Positions 40,110 through 48,067 of a stretch of 64,000 nt of DNA are shown here, in pieces (position 1 is the first letter of the stretch; every line of letters starts with the position of its first letter). The notes under the pieces were generated by a model. It did not search any database. It saw only the letters and a list, made by a program, of their open reading frames with translations, and was not told where the DNA came from. The stretch lies in assembly GCA_964510205.1 (NCBI GenBank), contig CAZEBW010000009.1, positions 17,515 through 81,514 on the forward strand, written 5' to 3'. Source of the stretch: CAZEBW01 sp964510205 (GTDB lineage: Bacteria > Chloroflexota > Anaerolineae > VGOG01). Made by a program: the position numbers and the translations under genes.

Positions 40110-40892
40110 TTAGTAGAGGCACTGGGCTATGGCCTCCTCAATCTCAATGCCCGTCCCTACGAAGCCTTTGCTCAGATGGGCCAGAAACTCCACGTTGCCT
40201 GCCGGGCCTGTGAGGGGCGAAGCGATCAGGCCGCGCACCGCCAGGCCGTGATCCAAAGCCCAAGCGAGGATTTTATCCAGGACGGCGCGGTGGACCTGGG
40301 GATCCTTCACCACACCCCCCTTGCCCACCTCTTCCCGCCCGGCCTCGAACTGAGGCTTGATGAGAGCGATGATGTCCCCTGCTGGCTTGAGCCAATTCAC
40401 GACCCTGGGCAGCACCAGCTCCAGCGAGATAAAAGAGACGTCAACCGTGGCCAGATCAATGGGTTCTGGCAAGCTTGCCAGATAGCGCGCGTTGGTGCGC
40501 TCCATGACCACCACGCGGGGATGCTGGCGGAGTCGCCAAGCCAATTGCCCATAGCCCACGTCAATGGCGTAGACCTTGCTCGCGCCTCGCTGCAGCAGGC
40601 AATCGGTGAACCCGCCCGTGGAGGCCCCCACGTCGGCGGCCACCGCCCCCGCCACGCGAACGTCGAAGCTGTCCAACGCGGCCTCCAGCTTCCGCCCGCC
40701 CCGGCTGACGTAGGGCGGCTTGGCAGACAGGCGAATGTCCGCGCCCCCAGCCACCCGCATGCCCGGCTTATCGAAGACCCGGCCGTCCACCAGGACCTCG
40801 CCGGCCATGATCAGCCGCTTGCCTCGCTCCCGGCTCTCGACCAGGCCCCTCTCCACTAGCAACACGTCCAAACGCTTTTTGCTCACAGCCAT
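40110..40892 (-). CDS. tlyA: TlyA family rRNA (cytidine-2'-O)-methyltransferase
   Basis: TlyA proteins methylate ribose 2'-O of cytidines in 16S and sometimes 23S rRNA. An N-terminal S4 RNA-binding domain (KRLDVLLVERGLVESRERGK, residues about 5-65) is followed by an FtsJ-type methyltransferase with VAADVGASTGGFTDCLLQ and AIDVGYGQLAW. Length 260 aa, normal. ATG 40892 was chosen at the start of the S4 domain; no strong ribosome site is seen, and an extended frame to 40937 lies partly in a repeat fragment. Confidence 0.93.
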   Translation of the reverse strand: MAVSKKRLDVLLVERGLVESRERGKRLIMAGEVLVDGRVFDKPGMRVAGGADIRLSAKPPYVSRGGRKLEAALDSFDVRVAGAVAADVGASTGGFTDCLLQRGASKVYAIDVGYGQLAWRLRQHPRVVVMERTNARYLASLPEPIDLATVDVSFISLELVLPRVVNWLKPAGDIIALIKPQFEAGREEVGKGGVVKDPQVHRAVLDKILAWALDHGLAVRGLIASPLTGPAGNVEFLAHLSKGFVGTGIEIEEAIAQCLY

Positions 40893-41013
40893 AGGATAGT
40901 CACAACTCGTCAAAAAGTCAAGCCGCGGACCTGTCATTGCGAGTCGGCCATGGCGTGCCCTGCCATTCCTTCGGCTTCGCTCAGGACAAGTCTAAAGGAC
41001 AGAAACTTCCTGG

Positions 41014-41106
41014 TGTCATTGCGAGGAGGCGGTTTTTGCCGACGAAGCAATCTCCAAGTTGCTGGTAGGAGATTGCTTCGCTCCCTACGGTCGCTCGCAA
41101 TGACAC
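41014..41106. repeat. Dispersed palindrome family 1, copy 4
   Basis: TGTCATTGCGAGGAGGC...GACGAAGCAATCTCC and GGAGATTGCTTCG...CGCTCGCAATGACAC form inverted arms over 93 bp. A partial copy (TGTCATTGCGAGTCGG) lies at 40933-40948. Confidence 0.8.
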
Positions 41107-41113
41107 ACAGGAT

Positions 41114-41142
41114 TTGCCCAAATCGTCAGAATCTGGTATCAT
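41114..41142 (+). promoter_or_regulatory. Promoter of the ubiA-mvk group
   Basis: TTGCCC (41114-41119), a 17-bp spacer and TATCAT (41137-41142) lie about 48 bp ahead of the first start codon. Confidence 0.5.
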
Positions 41143-41189
41143 GTTAAACATCCAAAATACATGAAACCAGAACCGGTGGATGGAACAGG

Positions 41190-42071
41190 ATGGGAATATC
41201 AATGCTAGTCAATTTGCTCAAAACCATGCGGCCCAAGCAGTGGTCGAAGAACGTGTTCATCTTCACCGCTTTGGTATTCGACGAGAAGCTGTTCACGCCA
41301 GCGCCTCTGCTCAGGACCATCGCCGCCTTCGTCCTCTTCTGCCTCACCTCCAGCGCGGTTTATCTCATCAACGACGTGGCGGACATCGAAAAGGACCGCC
41401 AACACCCCACCAAGCGCTTGCGCCCCCTGCCGGCAGGACAACTGAAGCCCTCGGTGGCCATCGCCGCCGGGGCGCTGATTCCCCTCATCACTCTGCCGCT
41501 CTCTTTCCTGCTGGACCTCAAGTTTGGTCTCATTATCCTAACTTACCTCTTGACCATGATCGCCTACTCCTTCGCCCTCAAGAACATCATCATCCTCGAC
41601 GTGCTGACCGTGGCCGCGGGCTTCGTCTTGCGCGTGGCTGCTGGAGCGATCGTGGTGGACGTGGAACGCTTCTCGCCCTGGCTCTACATCTGCGCGACGC
41701 TGGTAGCTCTATTCATCGGCTTCAGCAGGCGACGTCACGAACTGGTCCTCCTACCAGAGAACGCCAAAACGCACCGCGCCAGCCTGAACGAATACAACCT
41801 CCCGCTGCTGGATGAGATGATCTCCGTCGTCACCTCGGCCACGGTCATCGCCTATTCGCTCTACACCTTCTCCGCGCCGAACCTGCCCGCCAACCACGCC
41901 ATGATGCTGACCATCCCCTTTGTCCTCTACGGCGTCTTCCGCTACCTCTACCTGATCCACGTCAAGAACAAGGGCGGCACTCCTGAGGAGATTTTCCTCA
42001 GTGACTTACCCATGATCATCGCCCTGGGGCTGTGGGCCCTGGCCGTGATCGCAGTCCTGTACTTCACGTAG
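41190..42071 (+). CDS. UbiA family prenyltransferase (decaprenyl-phosphate phosphoribosyltransferase-like)
   Basis: An integral membrane transferase of 293 aa with about eight helices. MRPKQWSKNVFIFTALVF and the Asp-rich motif INDVADIEKDRQHPTKRLR resemble decaprenyl-phosphate phosphoribosyltransferase, which makes the precursor of decaprenyl-phospho-arabinose, more than quinone prenyltransferases. The second motif NIIILDVLTVAAGFVLR is present. ATG 41190 and ATG 41202 are both possible. It is followed after 9 bp by mevalonate kinase, linking it to polyprenyl lipid supply. The exact acceptor is not certain. Confidence 0.85.
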   Translation: MGISMLVNLLKTMRPKQWSKNVFIFTALVFDEKLFTPAPLLRTIAAFVLFCLTSSAVYLINDVADIEKDRQHPTKRLRPLPAGQLKPSVAIAAGALIPLITLPLSFLLDLKFGLIILTYLLTMIAYSFALKNIIILDVLTVAAGFVLRVAAGAIVVDVERFSPWLYICATLVALFIGFSRRRHELVLLPENAKTHRASLNEYNLPLLDEMISVVTSATVIAYSLYTFSAPNLPANHAMMLTIPFVLYGVFRYLYLIHVKNKGGTPEEIFLSDLPMIIALGLWALAVIAVLYFT

Positions 42072-42080
42072 GGGCAAGAG

Positions 42081-43034
<954 letters not shown>

Positions 43035-43036
43035 CA

Positions 43037-43825
43037 ATGCAGCCATACGACAACGGATTTGGAAAACAACAAATCGGGCATCTAAGAGTCGCGCTCCTGA
43101 CCCTGTTCGTGCTCGTCCTGCTTAGCTCTTGTTCTGCGGGCCAGGCCAACCCAACCCCTACCCTGACTCCAGAGCCGGAGGCCCGAAAAGCGGCCCTGGT
43201 GGACCAGATCGCTTTGACAAATCCAAATCCGGCCTTTACAGAGCAGGCGCTGGCCTATCTGAGCGAGGCCGGATTCAGCACTGACGTCTACGAAGGGGAG
43301 GAGATCACGGTTGAGTTTTTCAGAACCCTACCCAAGGGGGACTACGAGTTGATCCTTTTTCGCACCCACGCTACCAATGTCCTCAACGAGAACATCCCTG
43401 GCGGCCCTGTCTTCCTATTCACGTCAGAGCCTTATGACAAGGACAAGTACGTCAAGGAGCAACTGGCCAACCGCATTGGGCGCACCAAGATCCTCTACGA
43501 TGAAGACTCTCCCCTCTACTTTGCCATCGTGGCTCGATTCGTCCGCTACGAAATGGAAGGCCGCTTCGACGACACCTTGATCATCATCGGAGGATGCCAG
43601 AGTTTGGGCACCCCCGACCTGGCAGAGGCATTCATCGAGCGAGGCGCCTCGGCCGTCATCGGCTGGAATGACTGGGTGAACCTATCTCACAACGACCAGG
43701 CGCTCCTGAGCCTGCTGCGCAGCTTGACCGAACAACTGACCCTGGAGCAGGCGGTGAGAAAGACCATGAACGAGGTAGGACCCGATCCGGCTTACGACAG
43801 CGCCTTGACCTATCTCAAACGGTAA
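43037..43825 (+). CDS. Lipoprotein with caspase-like (CHAT/C13-type) hydrolase domain
   Basis: 262 residues. A hydrophobic segment ends in VLLSSCSAG, a lipobox, then a Thr/Pro linker and a soluble domain. The domain has alternating strand/helix order with ELILFRTHAT (His111) and TLIIIGGCQSLGTPDLAEAF (Cys187). It then has GASAVIGWNDWVNLSHND. This His...GGC order matches caspase-hemoglobinase fold proteases (gingipain/clostripain/CHAT type), where His and Cys form the catalytic dyad. The assignment is by pattern, not alignment. The start is two bases after the mvk stop, so it is in the same operon, followed by the LysM-M23 gene. Confidence 0.72.
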   Translation: MQPYDNGFGKQQIGHLRVALLTLFVLVLLSSCSAGQANPTPTLTPEPEARKAALVDQIALTNPNPAFTEQALAYLSEAGFSTDVYEGEEITVEFFRTLPKGDYELILFRTHATNVLNENIPGGPVFLFTSEPYDKDKYVKEQLANRIGRTKILYDEDSPLYFAIVARFVRYEMEGRFDDTLIIIGGCQSLGTPDLAEAFIERGASAVIGWNDWVNLSHNDQALLSLLRSLTEQLTLEQAVRKTMNEVGPDPAYDSALTYLKR

Positions 43826-43842
43826 GGAGGTCCGCTCACACC

Positions 43843-45105
43843 GTGGAGCTGCTGGACCGAGCTAGACTTCGGAAGTCTTCAGTCCTAGTCCATTGGGCCA
43901 GATGCCTCGCGGCGGTGCTGATAGCCGCTCACCTGGCGCTGTGCGCATCCCCTGTTCACGCCACGTCACCCACCACCTACGTCGTCCAGCCCGGCGACAC
44001 CCTCTCCCTCATCGCCCGCCGCTACGACACCACGGTACAAGCCATCGCGGAACGCAACAACATCCCCAATCCCAACCTCATTTATGTAAGCCAGCGGCTG
44101 ATCATTCCCAGTGATTATGACGACTCAACCCCGGTAGCCCAAATCCATCTTGTCCAGTCCGGGGAAACGCTGAGTCGAATCGCCCAGCGCTATGGGACCA
44201 CCGTCTCGGTCGTCGTCGCGGCCAATCGCATCGCCGATCCCTCGCTGATCCTCGTAGGACAGCGGCTGGCTGTCCCCGGCGCCACCGCCAGCGCGCCCCT
44301 ACCCTCGCCCTTCGTCTCTGTGAAATTGGAGCCCCCCTCGGCGATTCAAGGGCAAACCGTGGCCATCAAAGTACAGACCGATGAGCCTGTAGACCTAGCC
44401 GGCTCCCTCGATGGGAGGCCCCTGATCTTCGTGGGGGAAAGCAACTCGTACTGGAGCCTGGCGGGCATCGGGGCCAGCGCCCCGCTCGGGCCCTATCTCC
44501 TGGAGCTCACAGCCAGCGACGACGCAGGCCAGACGACCAGCGCCAGCGAGCTGGTGTACATAGCAGCGGGCGACTTCATCACCGAGCAGATCATCCTCTC
44601 GCCGGCGAAAGGCAAGCTGCTCGATCCGGCCCTGACCAGAGCCGAAACCCAGCGCGTGAACCAGATCGTGGGGATCTTCGATCGCCAACGGCGGTGGGAG
44701 GGGCTATTTCGAGTCCCCCTCCAGGGCGCGGTGCGAATCACCTCAGCTTTCGGGACGCGGCGTTCCTACAACGGGGGGACACCGACGAGCTATCACGGGG
44801 GCGTGGACTACGGCGCAGAGGCGGGCACGCCGGTGCTTGCCGCCGGCGGCGGCCGCGTGGTCTTGGCCGAGGAACTGATCGTGCGAGGGAACGCGGTGAT
44901 CATTCACCACGGCTGGGGCGTCTACAGCGGCTACTACCACCTCTCGGAAATCGAGGTCGAAGCGGGGCAAGCAGTGAAGCGGGGCGATGCCATCGGCAAG
45001 GTCGGGAGCAGCGGGCTATCCACCGGAGCCCACCTGCACTGGGAGATCAGGGTCAGCGGCGTCTACGTAGCCCCCCTCCAGTGGACGCGACATGCATTTC
45101 CTTAA
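43843..45105 (+). CDS. LysM and M23 peptidase domain cell-wall hydrolase
   Basis: An exported peptidoglycan endopeptidase of 420 aa. After a signal peptide (cleavage near CASPVHA) come two LysM repeats: VVQPGDTLSLIARRYDTTV and LVQSGETLSRIAQRYGTTV. The C-terminal M23 (LytM) domain has RITSAFGTRRSYN, the zinc ligands in YHGGVDYGAEAGTPV (HxxxD) and the HLHWE motif. All four key positions are present, so it should be active. The GTG start at 43843 has GGAGG 12 bases upstream. A palindromic word (AGACTTCGGAAGTCT, 43864-43878) found in intergenic DNA near 50.5 kb lies in its first codons. Confidence 0.93.
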   Translation: MELLDRARLRKSSVLVHWARCLAAVLIAAHLALCASPVHATSPTTYVVQPGDTLSLIARRYDTTVQAIAERNNIPNPNLIYVSQRLIIPSDYDDSTPVAQIHLVQSGETLSRIAQRYGTTVSVVVAANRIADPSLILVGQRLAVPGATASAPLPSPFVSVKLEPPSAIQGQTVAIKVQTDEPVDLAGSLDGRPLIFVGESNSYWSLAGIGASAPLGPYLLELTASDDAGQTTSASELVYIAAGDFITEQIILSPAKGKLLDPALTRAETQRVNQIVGIFDRQRRWEGLFRVPLQGAVRITSAFGTRRSYNGGTPTSYHGGVDYGAEAGTPVLAAGGGRVVLAEELIVRGNAVIIHHGWGVYSGYYHLSEIEVEAGQAVKRGDAIGKVGSSGLSTGAHLHWEIRVSGVYVAPLQWTRHAFP

Positions 45106-45139
45106 TTAGGCTTCGTTAAAGAATAACTTCCCGATACGA

Positions 45140-45228
45140 TGTCATTGCGAGCGCTTTTTGCGAAGCAATCCCCACCTTTGTTCAGCAAGGAGATTGCTTC
45201 GTCGCAAAAAACGCTCCTCGCAATGACA
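45140..45228. repeat. Dispersed palindrome family 1, copy 5 (most regular)
   Basis: TGTCATTGCGAGCG...TTGCGAAGCAATC and GATTGCTTCG...CGCTCCTCGCAATGACA form nearly complete inverted arms of about 35 bp each over 89 bp. Confidence 0.82.
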
Positions 45229-45291
45229 CTAATGGGGGAACTTATTTTTTTACAGACCATTAGAACCGATGCGGCGGTTCTGCAAGAAACA

Positions 45292-45334
45292 AAACGCCGA
45301 CTCCCAGAGCATCAAGCCCAGGAAGTCGGCGTTT
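45292..45334 (-). terminator. Terminator of the rplU-rpmA-rpmE-tdk-hpt strand
   Basis: An 11-bp stem AAACGCCGACT/AGTCGGCGTTT (45292-45302 with 45324-45334) is followed on the minus strand by TTTTGTTTC. Confidence 0.8.
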
Positions 45335-45340
45335 CCGTAT

Positions 45341-45392
45341 TCCTCACCGCCTCGTTGCCTCGTTACCTTATTGCCTCACTGCCTCACTACTC
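45341..45392. repeat. Stuttering GCCTCRYT repeat at the hpt 3' end
   Basis: Units such as GCCTCGTT, TTGCCTCA and CTGCCTCA follow each other. The hpt stop TAG (45389-45387) lies inside the block. Confidence 0.6.
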
Positions 45393-45938
45393 GATGTAAA
45401 GCTCCGGTTTCAGCACACCGATGAAGGGAAGATTGCGGTATTTCTCGTCGTAGTCCAGGCCATAGCCAATGACAAACTTGTCGGGGATAACGAAGCCCAC
45501 GTAGTCCAAGCGAACCTCTATCTGGCGGCATTCCCGCTTGTCCAACAAAGTGCAGGTACGCAGGCTGGCGGGGCGGCGCGTCTTGAGGTTGTCAATGATG
45601 TAGCTCAGAGTCAAACCGCTATCCACGATGTCTTCCACGATGAGCACGTGGCGCCCTTCGATGTTGCTGCTGAGGTCCATGAGAATGCGCACCACGCCCG
45701 TGGATTTGGTGCGGGTGCCGCCGTAGCTGGAGACGGCCATGAAGTTTATCTCGTGAGGGATAGTGATGTGCCGGCTGAGGTCCGCTAAGAAGATGACCGC
45801 CCCCCTGAGGACACACACCGCCAGAAGGTCCTCGCCCTGGTAATCAGCCGAGATGGCTCTACCCAACTCGGCCACCTTGGCTTGCAGCTCCTCTTCCGTG
45901 ATGAGGATCTCGCCCACATCATCCATCAGCGTCATCAT
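45387..45938 (-). CDS. hpt: Hypoxanthine phosphoribosyltransferase
   Basis: Purine salvage enzyme joining hypoxanthine/guanine to PRPP. The PRPP loop HVLIVEDIVDSGLTLSYI is diagnostic, with VLRGAVIFLADLSR upstream and the flexible loop SYGGTRTKSTG. Length 183 aa, normal. A GAGGGGTTC ribosome site precedes ATG 45938. It is the last gene after rpmE and tdk on the minus strand. Its stop codon lies in a stuttering repeat. Confidence 0.95.
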   Translation of the reverse strand: MMTLMDDVGEILITEEELQAKVAELGRAISADYQGEDLLAVCVLRGAVIFLADLSRHITIPHEINFMAVSSYGGTRTKSTGVVRILMDLSSNIEGRHVLIVEDIVDSGLTLSYIIDNLKTRRPASLRTCTLLDKRECRQIEVRLDYVGFVIPDKFVIGYGLDYDEKYRNLPFIGVLKPELYIE

Positions 45939-45956
45939 GAACCCCTCTCGTGGCTC

Positions 45957-46604
45957 TCAAGCTCCTTCTCGCCTGGGTACCTGATGGCAATGACGGCAGC
46001 GAGCCTCGTAGACCTCATCAGCGCCTACCATGATCACGGGGTCGTCGTGGAAAGCTGGCCGATCGTTGATCAGACGTTGGGAGCGGCTGGCCGGCGCGCC
46101 GCAGACGACGCAGATGGCCTGCAATTTGTCCACCCTCTCGGCCTGGGCCATCAGCAGAGGCATGGGACCAAAGGGCTCGCCTCGGAAGTCTGTGTCCAGA
46201 CCGGCGATGATCACCCGCCGCCCATCATCGGCCAGGAAATCGCAGACGTCGGCGATCGTCCAATCGAAGAACTGCCCCTCATCAATGACCACCACGTCGG
46301 TATCGGAGGCCACCAGCTGAGGAATCTCCGCCGCTTCGCCCACAACCGTAGCATCCAAGTGCATACCGGTGTGAGAAGCCACCTTCTCGCCCTGATAGCG
46401 ATTGTCCAAGCGGGGCTTGAACACTTGCACTTTCTGTCTAGCTATCTGCGCCCGCCTGACACGACGGATCAACTCCTCCGTCTTGCCGCTGAACATGCTG
46501 CCACAGATCACTTCGATCCAGCCATAGCGTTTTGAGGCCGTGCGCCTGTACTGAGCCCCGTCGAAGTGAGGGGCTGTCGAAGGGCCGCCCTGACTCTGGT
46601 ACAT
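45957..46604 (-). CDS. tdk: Thymidine kinase (type II)
   Basis: Phosphorylates thymidine for salvage. WIEVICGSMFSGKTEELIRR is the P-loop, VVVIDEGQFF the Walker B/DEGQFF motif, and the zinc-binding structural cysteines are in AICVVCGAPAS and ARCRHCHQVP. ATG 46604 is preceded by GGAGGAGGGA; the frame extends to 46661 without homology. 215 aa with a 24-residue N-terminal extension. A terminator at 46628-46651 separates it from rpmE, suggesting only partial read-through. Confidence 0.95.
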   Translation of the reverse strand: MYQSQGGPSTAPHFDGAQYRRTASKRYGWIEVICGSMFSGKTEELIRRVRRAQIARQKVQVFKPRLDNRYQGEKVASHTGMHLDATVVGEAAEIPQLVASDTDVVVIDEGQFFDWTIADVCDFLADDGRRVIIAGLDTDFRGEPFGPMPLLMAQAERVDKLQAICVVCGAPASRSQRLINDRPAFHDDPVIMVGADEVYEARCRHCHQVPRREGA

Positions 46605-46627
46605 AACTCCCTCCTCCAGAAAACGAA

Positions 46628-46651
46628 AGGGCAGATACAGAGATCTGCCCT
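46628..46651 (-). terminator. Hairpin after rpmE
   Basis: A 9-bp stem AGGGCAGAT/ATCTGCCCT (46628-46636 with 46643-46651) followed on the minus strand by TTTCGTTTTC marks the end of the ribosomal-protein part of the operon. Confidence 0.78.
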
Positions 46652-46690
46652 CGCCTATCAACAGTAAGCGCTTACCAAGCTAAGAGCAAT

Positions 46691-47209
46691 TCACTCCGAC
46701 GACTCAGCGGCTTTCCCTTCCAGCGGGACGAAGCCTTCAGCCTGCAGCTTCTCTTTTAGCTCGGCCAACGACTTCGGACCAATTCCCTTGATGTCCAACA
46801 TCTCCTCATCGCCTGCGGCCAACCTCTCCTGTAGCTCCTGCACCGTGGCAATGCCAGCTTGATCGAGGCTGTTGTAGATGCGGGTGCCGAGGTCCAGCGC
46901 CTCAAGAGACACTGGCTCTTCAACTTTCTGCTCAACTCGTTCTTCTACTTGTTCCTCCACTTGCTCTTCAACGCCCTCAGCCTCCAGACGCCCAGCCCGC
47001 ATCCCCTCGCTCTTCTCCAGACGCCTGATGAACCGCTCTACTTGGCCACCGCTGTCCACTAGGCGCTGCTCGCCAGTGAAGAAAGGATGACAAGCCGAAC
47101 AGATGTCGGTGCGAATCGTCTCCTGAGTTGAACCTACAGTGAAGGTGTTCCCACAACTGCACGTCACCTTAGCATCAGGATAATACTTAGGGTGAATCCC
47201 CTTTTTCAT
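46691..47209 (-). CDS. rpmE: Ribosomal protein bL31 fused to an RNA-polymerase-alpha-CTD-like domain
   Basis: Residues 1-70 are a normal zinc-type bL31: MKKGIHPKYYPDAKVTCSCG, DICSACHPFFTG and VERFIRRLEK. A highly charged coiled linker (EEQVEEQVEERVEQKVEE) follows, then residues of about 105-162 form a helix-hairpin-helix domain like the alpha-CTD: ALDLGTRIYNSLDQAGIATV and IKGIGPKSLAELKEKLQAE. bL31 is usually 65-90 aa; this one is 172. The residues equivalent to alpha-CTD DNA contacts (Arg, Asn, Gly-x-Lys-Ser) are kept. The same domain occurs twice in NusA, encoded divergently 2.2 kb away. It may link the 50S/30S bridge region to NusA or RNA polymerase (inference). Confidence 0.92.
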   Translation of the reverse strand: MKKGIHPKYYPDAKVTCSCGNTFTVGSTQETIRTDICSACHPFFTGEQRLVDSGGQVERFIRRLEKSEGMRAGRLEAEGVEEQVEEQVEERVEQKVEEPVSLEALDLGTRIYNSLDQAGIATVQELQERLAAGDEEMLDIKGIGPKSLAELKEKLQAEGFVPLEGKAAESSE

Positions 47210-47223
47210 CAGTTACCCTCTCT

Positions 47224-47484
47224 CTACGAAATCTCCGGATAGACGCTGACGATCTTCTTGCCGCCTCGTCCATTCTCAAACTTCACGAAGCCGTCAATGG
47301 TAGCGAAGATCGTGTAGTCTTTGCCCAAACCAACGTTCCTACCGGGCTTGATTTTGGTGCCCCTTTGGCGCACGATGATGTTTCCCGGCCGCACACTCTG
47401 GCCGCCAAACTTCTTTACGCCCAGGCGCTTAGATTGACTGTCTCTATTGTTGCGGGTCTTCCCGCCTCCCTTTTTGTGTGCCAT
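47224..47484 (-). CDS. rpmA: Ribosomal protein bL27
   Basis: 86-aa large-subunit protein near the peptidyl transferase centre. MAHKKGGGKTRNNRDSQSKR and GNIIVRQRGTKIKPG are unmistakable. The N-terminus begins directly with AHKKGGG, without the cleavable extension found in Firmicutes. It lies between rplU and rpmE, in the classical rplU-rpmA order. An AGGTGT site precedes ATG 47484. Confidence 0.98.
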   Translation of the reverse strand: MAHKKGGGKTRNNRDSQSKRLGVKKFGGQSVRPGNIIVRQRGTKIKPGRNVGLGKDYTIFATIDGFVKFENGRGGKKIVSVYPEIS

Positions 47485-47512
47485 AACTCATACACCTCCA
47501 TGTAGTCGCATA

Positions 47513-47824
47513 CTACGCCACGATCTCATCAATCATCAGACGCGTGTAGTCTTGCCGATGTCCCTGCTTAACGCGATATCGGCTCTTGGGCCTATACTTG
47601 AAGACGATGACCTTAGGGCCCTTGACGTGATCGGTCACCGTCGTCAGCACTTTAGCGCCTTCGATGGTGGGCTGCCCCACGCGCACCTCTTCGCCGTCGG
47701 CTATCAAGAGCACTCTGTCCAACTCCACCTTCTCGCCGACATCCACGGGCAGCTTGTCCACATCTATGATCTCGCCCGCGCTAACTTTGTACTGCTTTCC
47801 GCTTGTCTCAACAACAACGTACAC
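47513..47824 (-). CDS. rplU: Ribosomal protein bL21
   Basis: 103-aa large-subunit protein. VYVVVETSGKQYKVSAGEII is the standard N-terminus, and VIVFKYRPKSRYRVKQGHRQ the conserved C-terminal part. GTG 47824 was chosen because GGGAGGA lies five bases upstream; the frame continues nine codons further to 47851 without homology. It is the first gene of rplU-rpmA-rpmE-tdk-hpt. Its promoter lies at 47867-47895. Confidence 0.97.
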   Translation of the reverse strand: MYVVVETSGKQYKVSAGEIIDVDKLPVDVGEKVELDRVLLIADGEEVRVGQPTIEGAKVLTTVTDHVKGPKVIVFKYRPKSRYRVKQGHRQDYTRLMIDEIVA

Positions 47825-47866
47825 TTCTTCCTCCCGATGGTTCAATCTCAACCAAGTTGCGAAGTG

Positions 47867-47895
47867 ATTATACTAGCCTTTGCCTTATTTGTCAA
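47867..47895 (-). promoter_or_regulatory. Consensus promoter of rplU operon
   Basis: On the minus strand TTGACA (47895-47890), 17 bp, TATAAT (47872-47867): a perfect sigma70 promoter about 40 bp upstream of the rplU GTG. Confidence 0.92.
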
Positions 47896-47929
47896 GACCG
47901 AACCCGAGCCGCGCCGCCCGCCCGTTAAC

Positions 47930-47958
47930 TTGCACGATTCGCCCAAACATGGTATAAT
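47930..47958 (+). promoter_or_regulatory. Consensus-like promoter of the nusA operon
   Basis: TTGCAC (47930-47935), 17 bp, TATAAT (47953-47958). It is divergent from the rplU promoter, with the two -35 boxes only 34 bp apart, so both operons could share regulation. Confidence 0.9.
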
Positions 47959-47978
47959 ACAAGCGTTATATTGGTTTC

Positions 47979-48006
47979 ATTGGAAAAGTGGGCAACCCCC
48001 ACTTTT
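47979..48006 (+). promoter_or_regulatory. Leader hairpin upstream of nusA
   Basis: GAAAAGTGGG and CCCACTTTTC pair around a short CAAC loop in the transcript leader, followed by TTGC. There is no rimP gene between promoter and nusA. The hairpin could attenuate or stabilise the message. Confidence 0.55.
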
Positions 48007-48067
48007 CTTGCTATGAGCAAGATTTACGGCAACTTGAACGCTGGCACAAAACGGGAGGAATGAAGCG

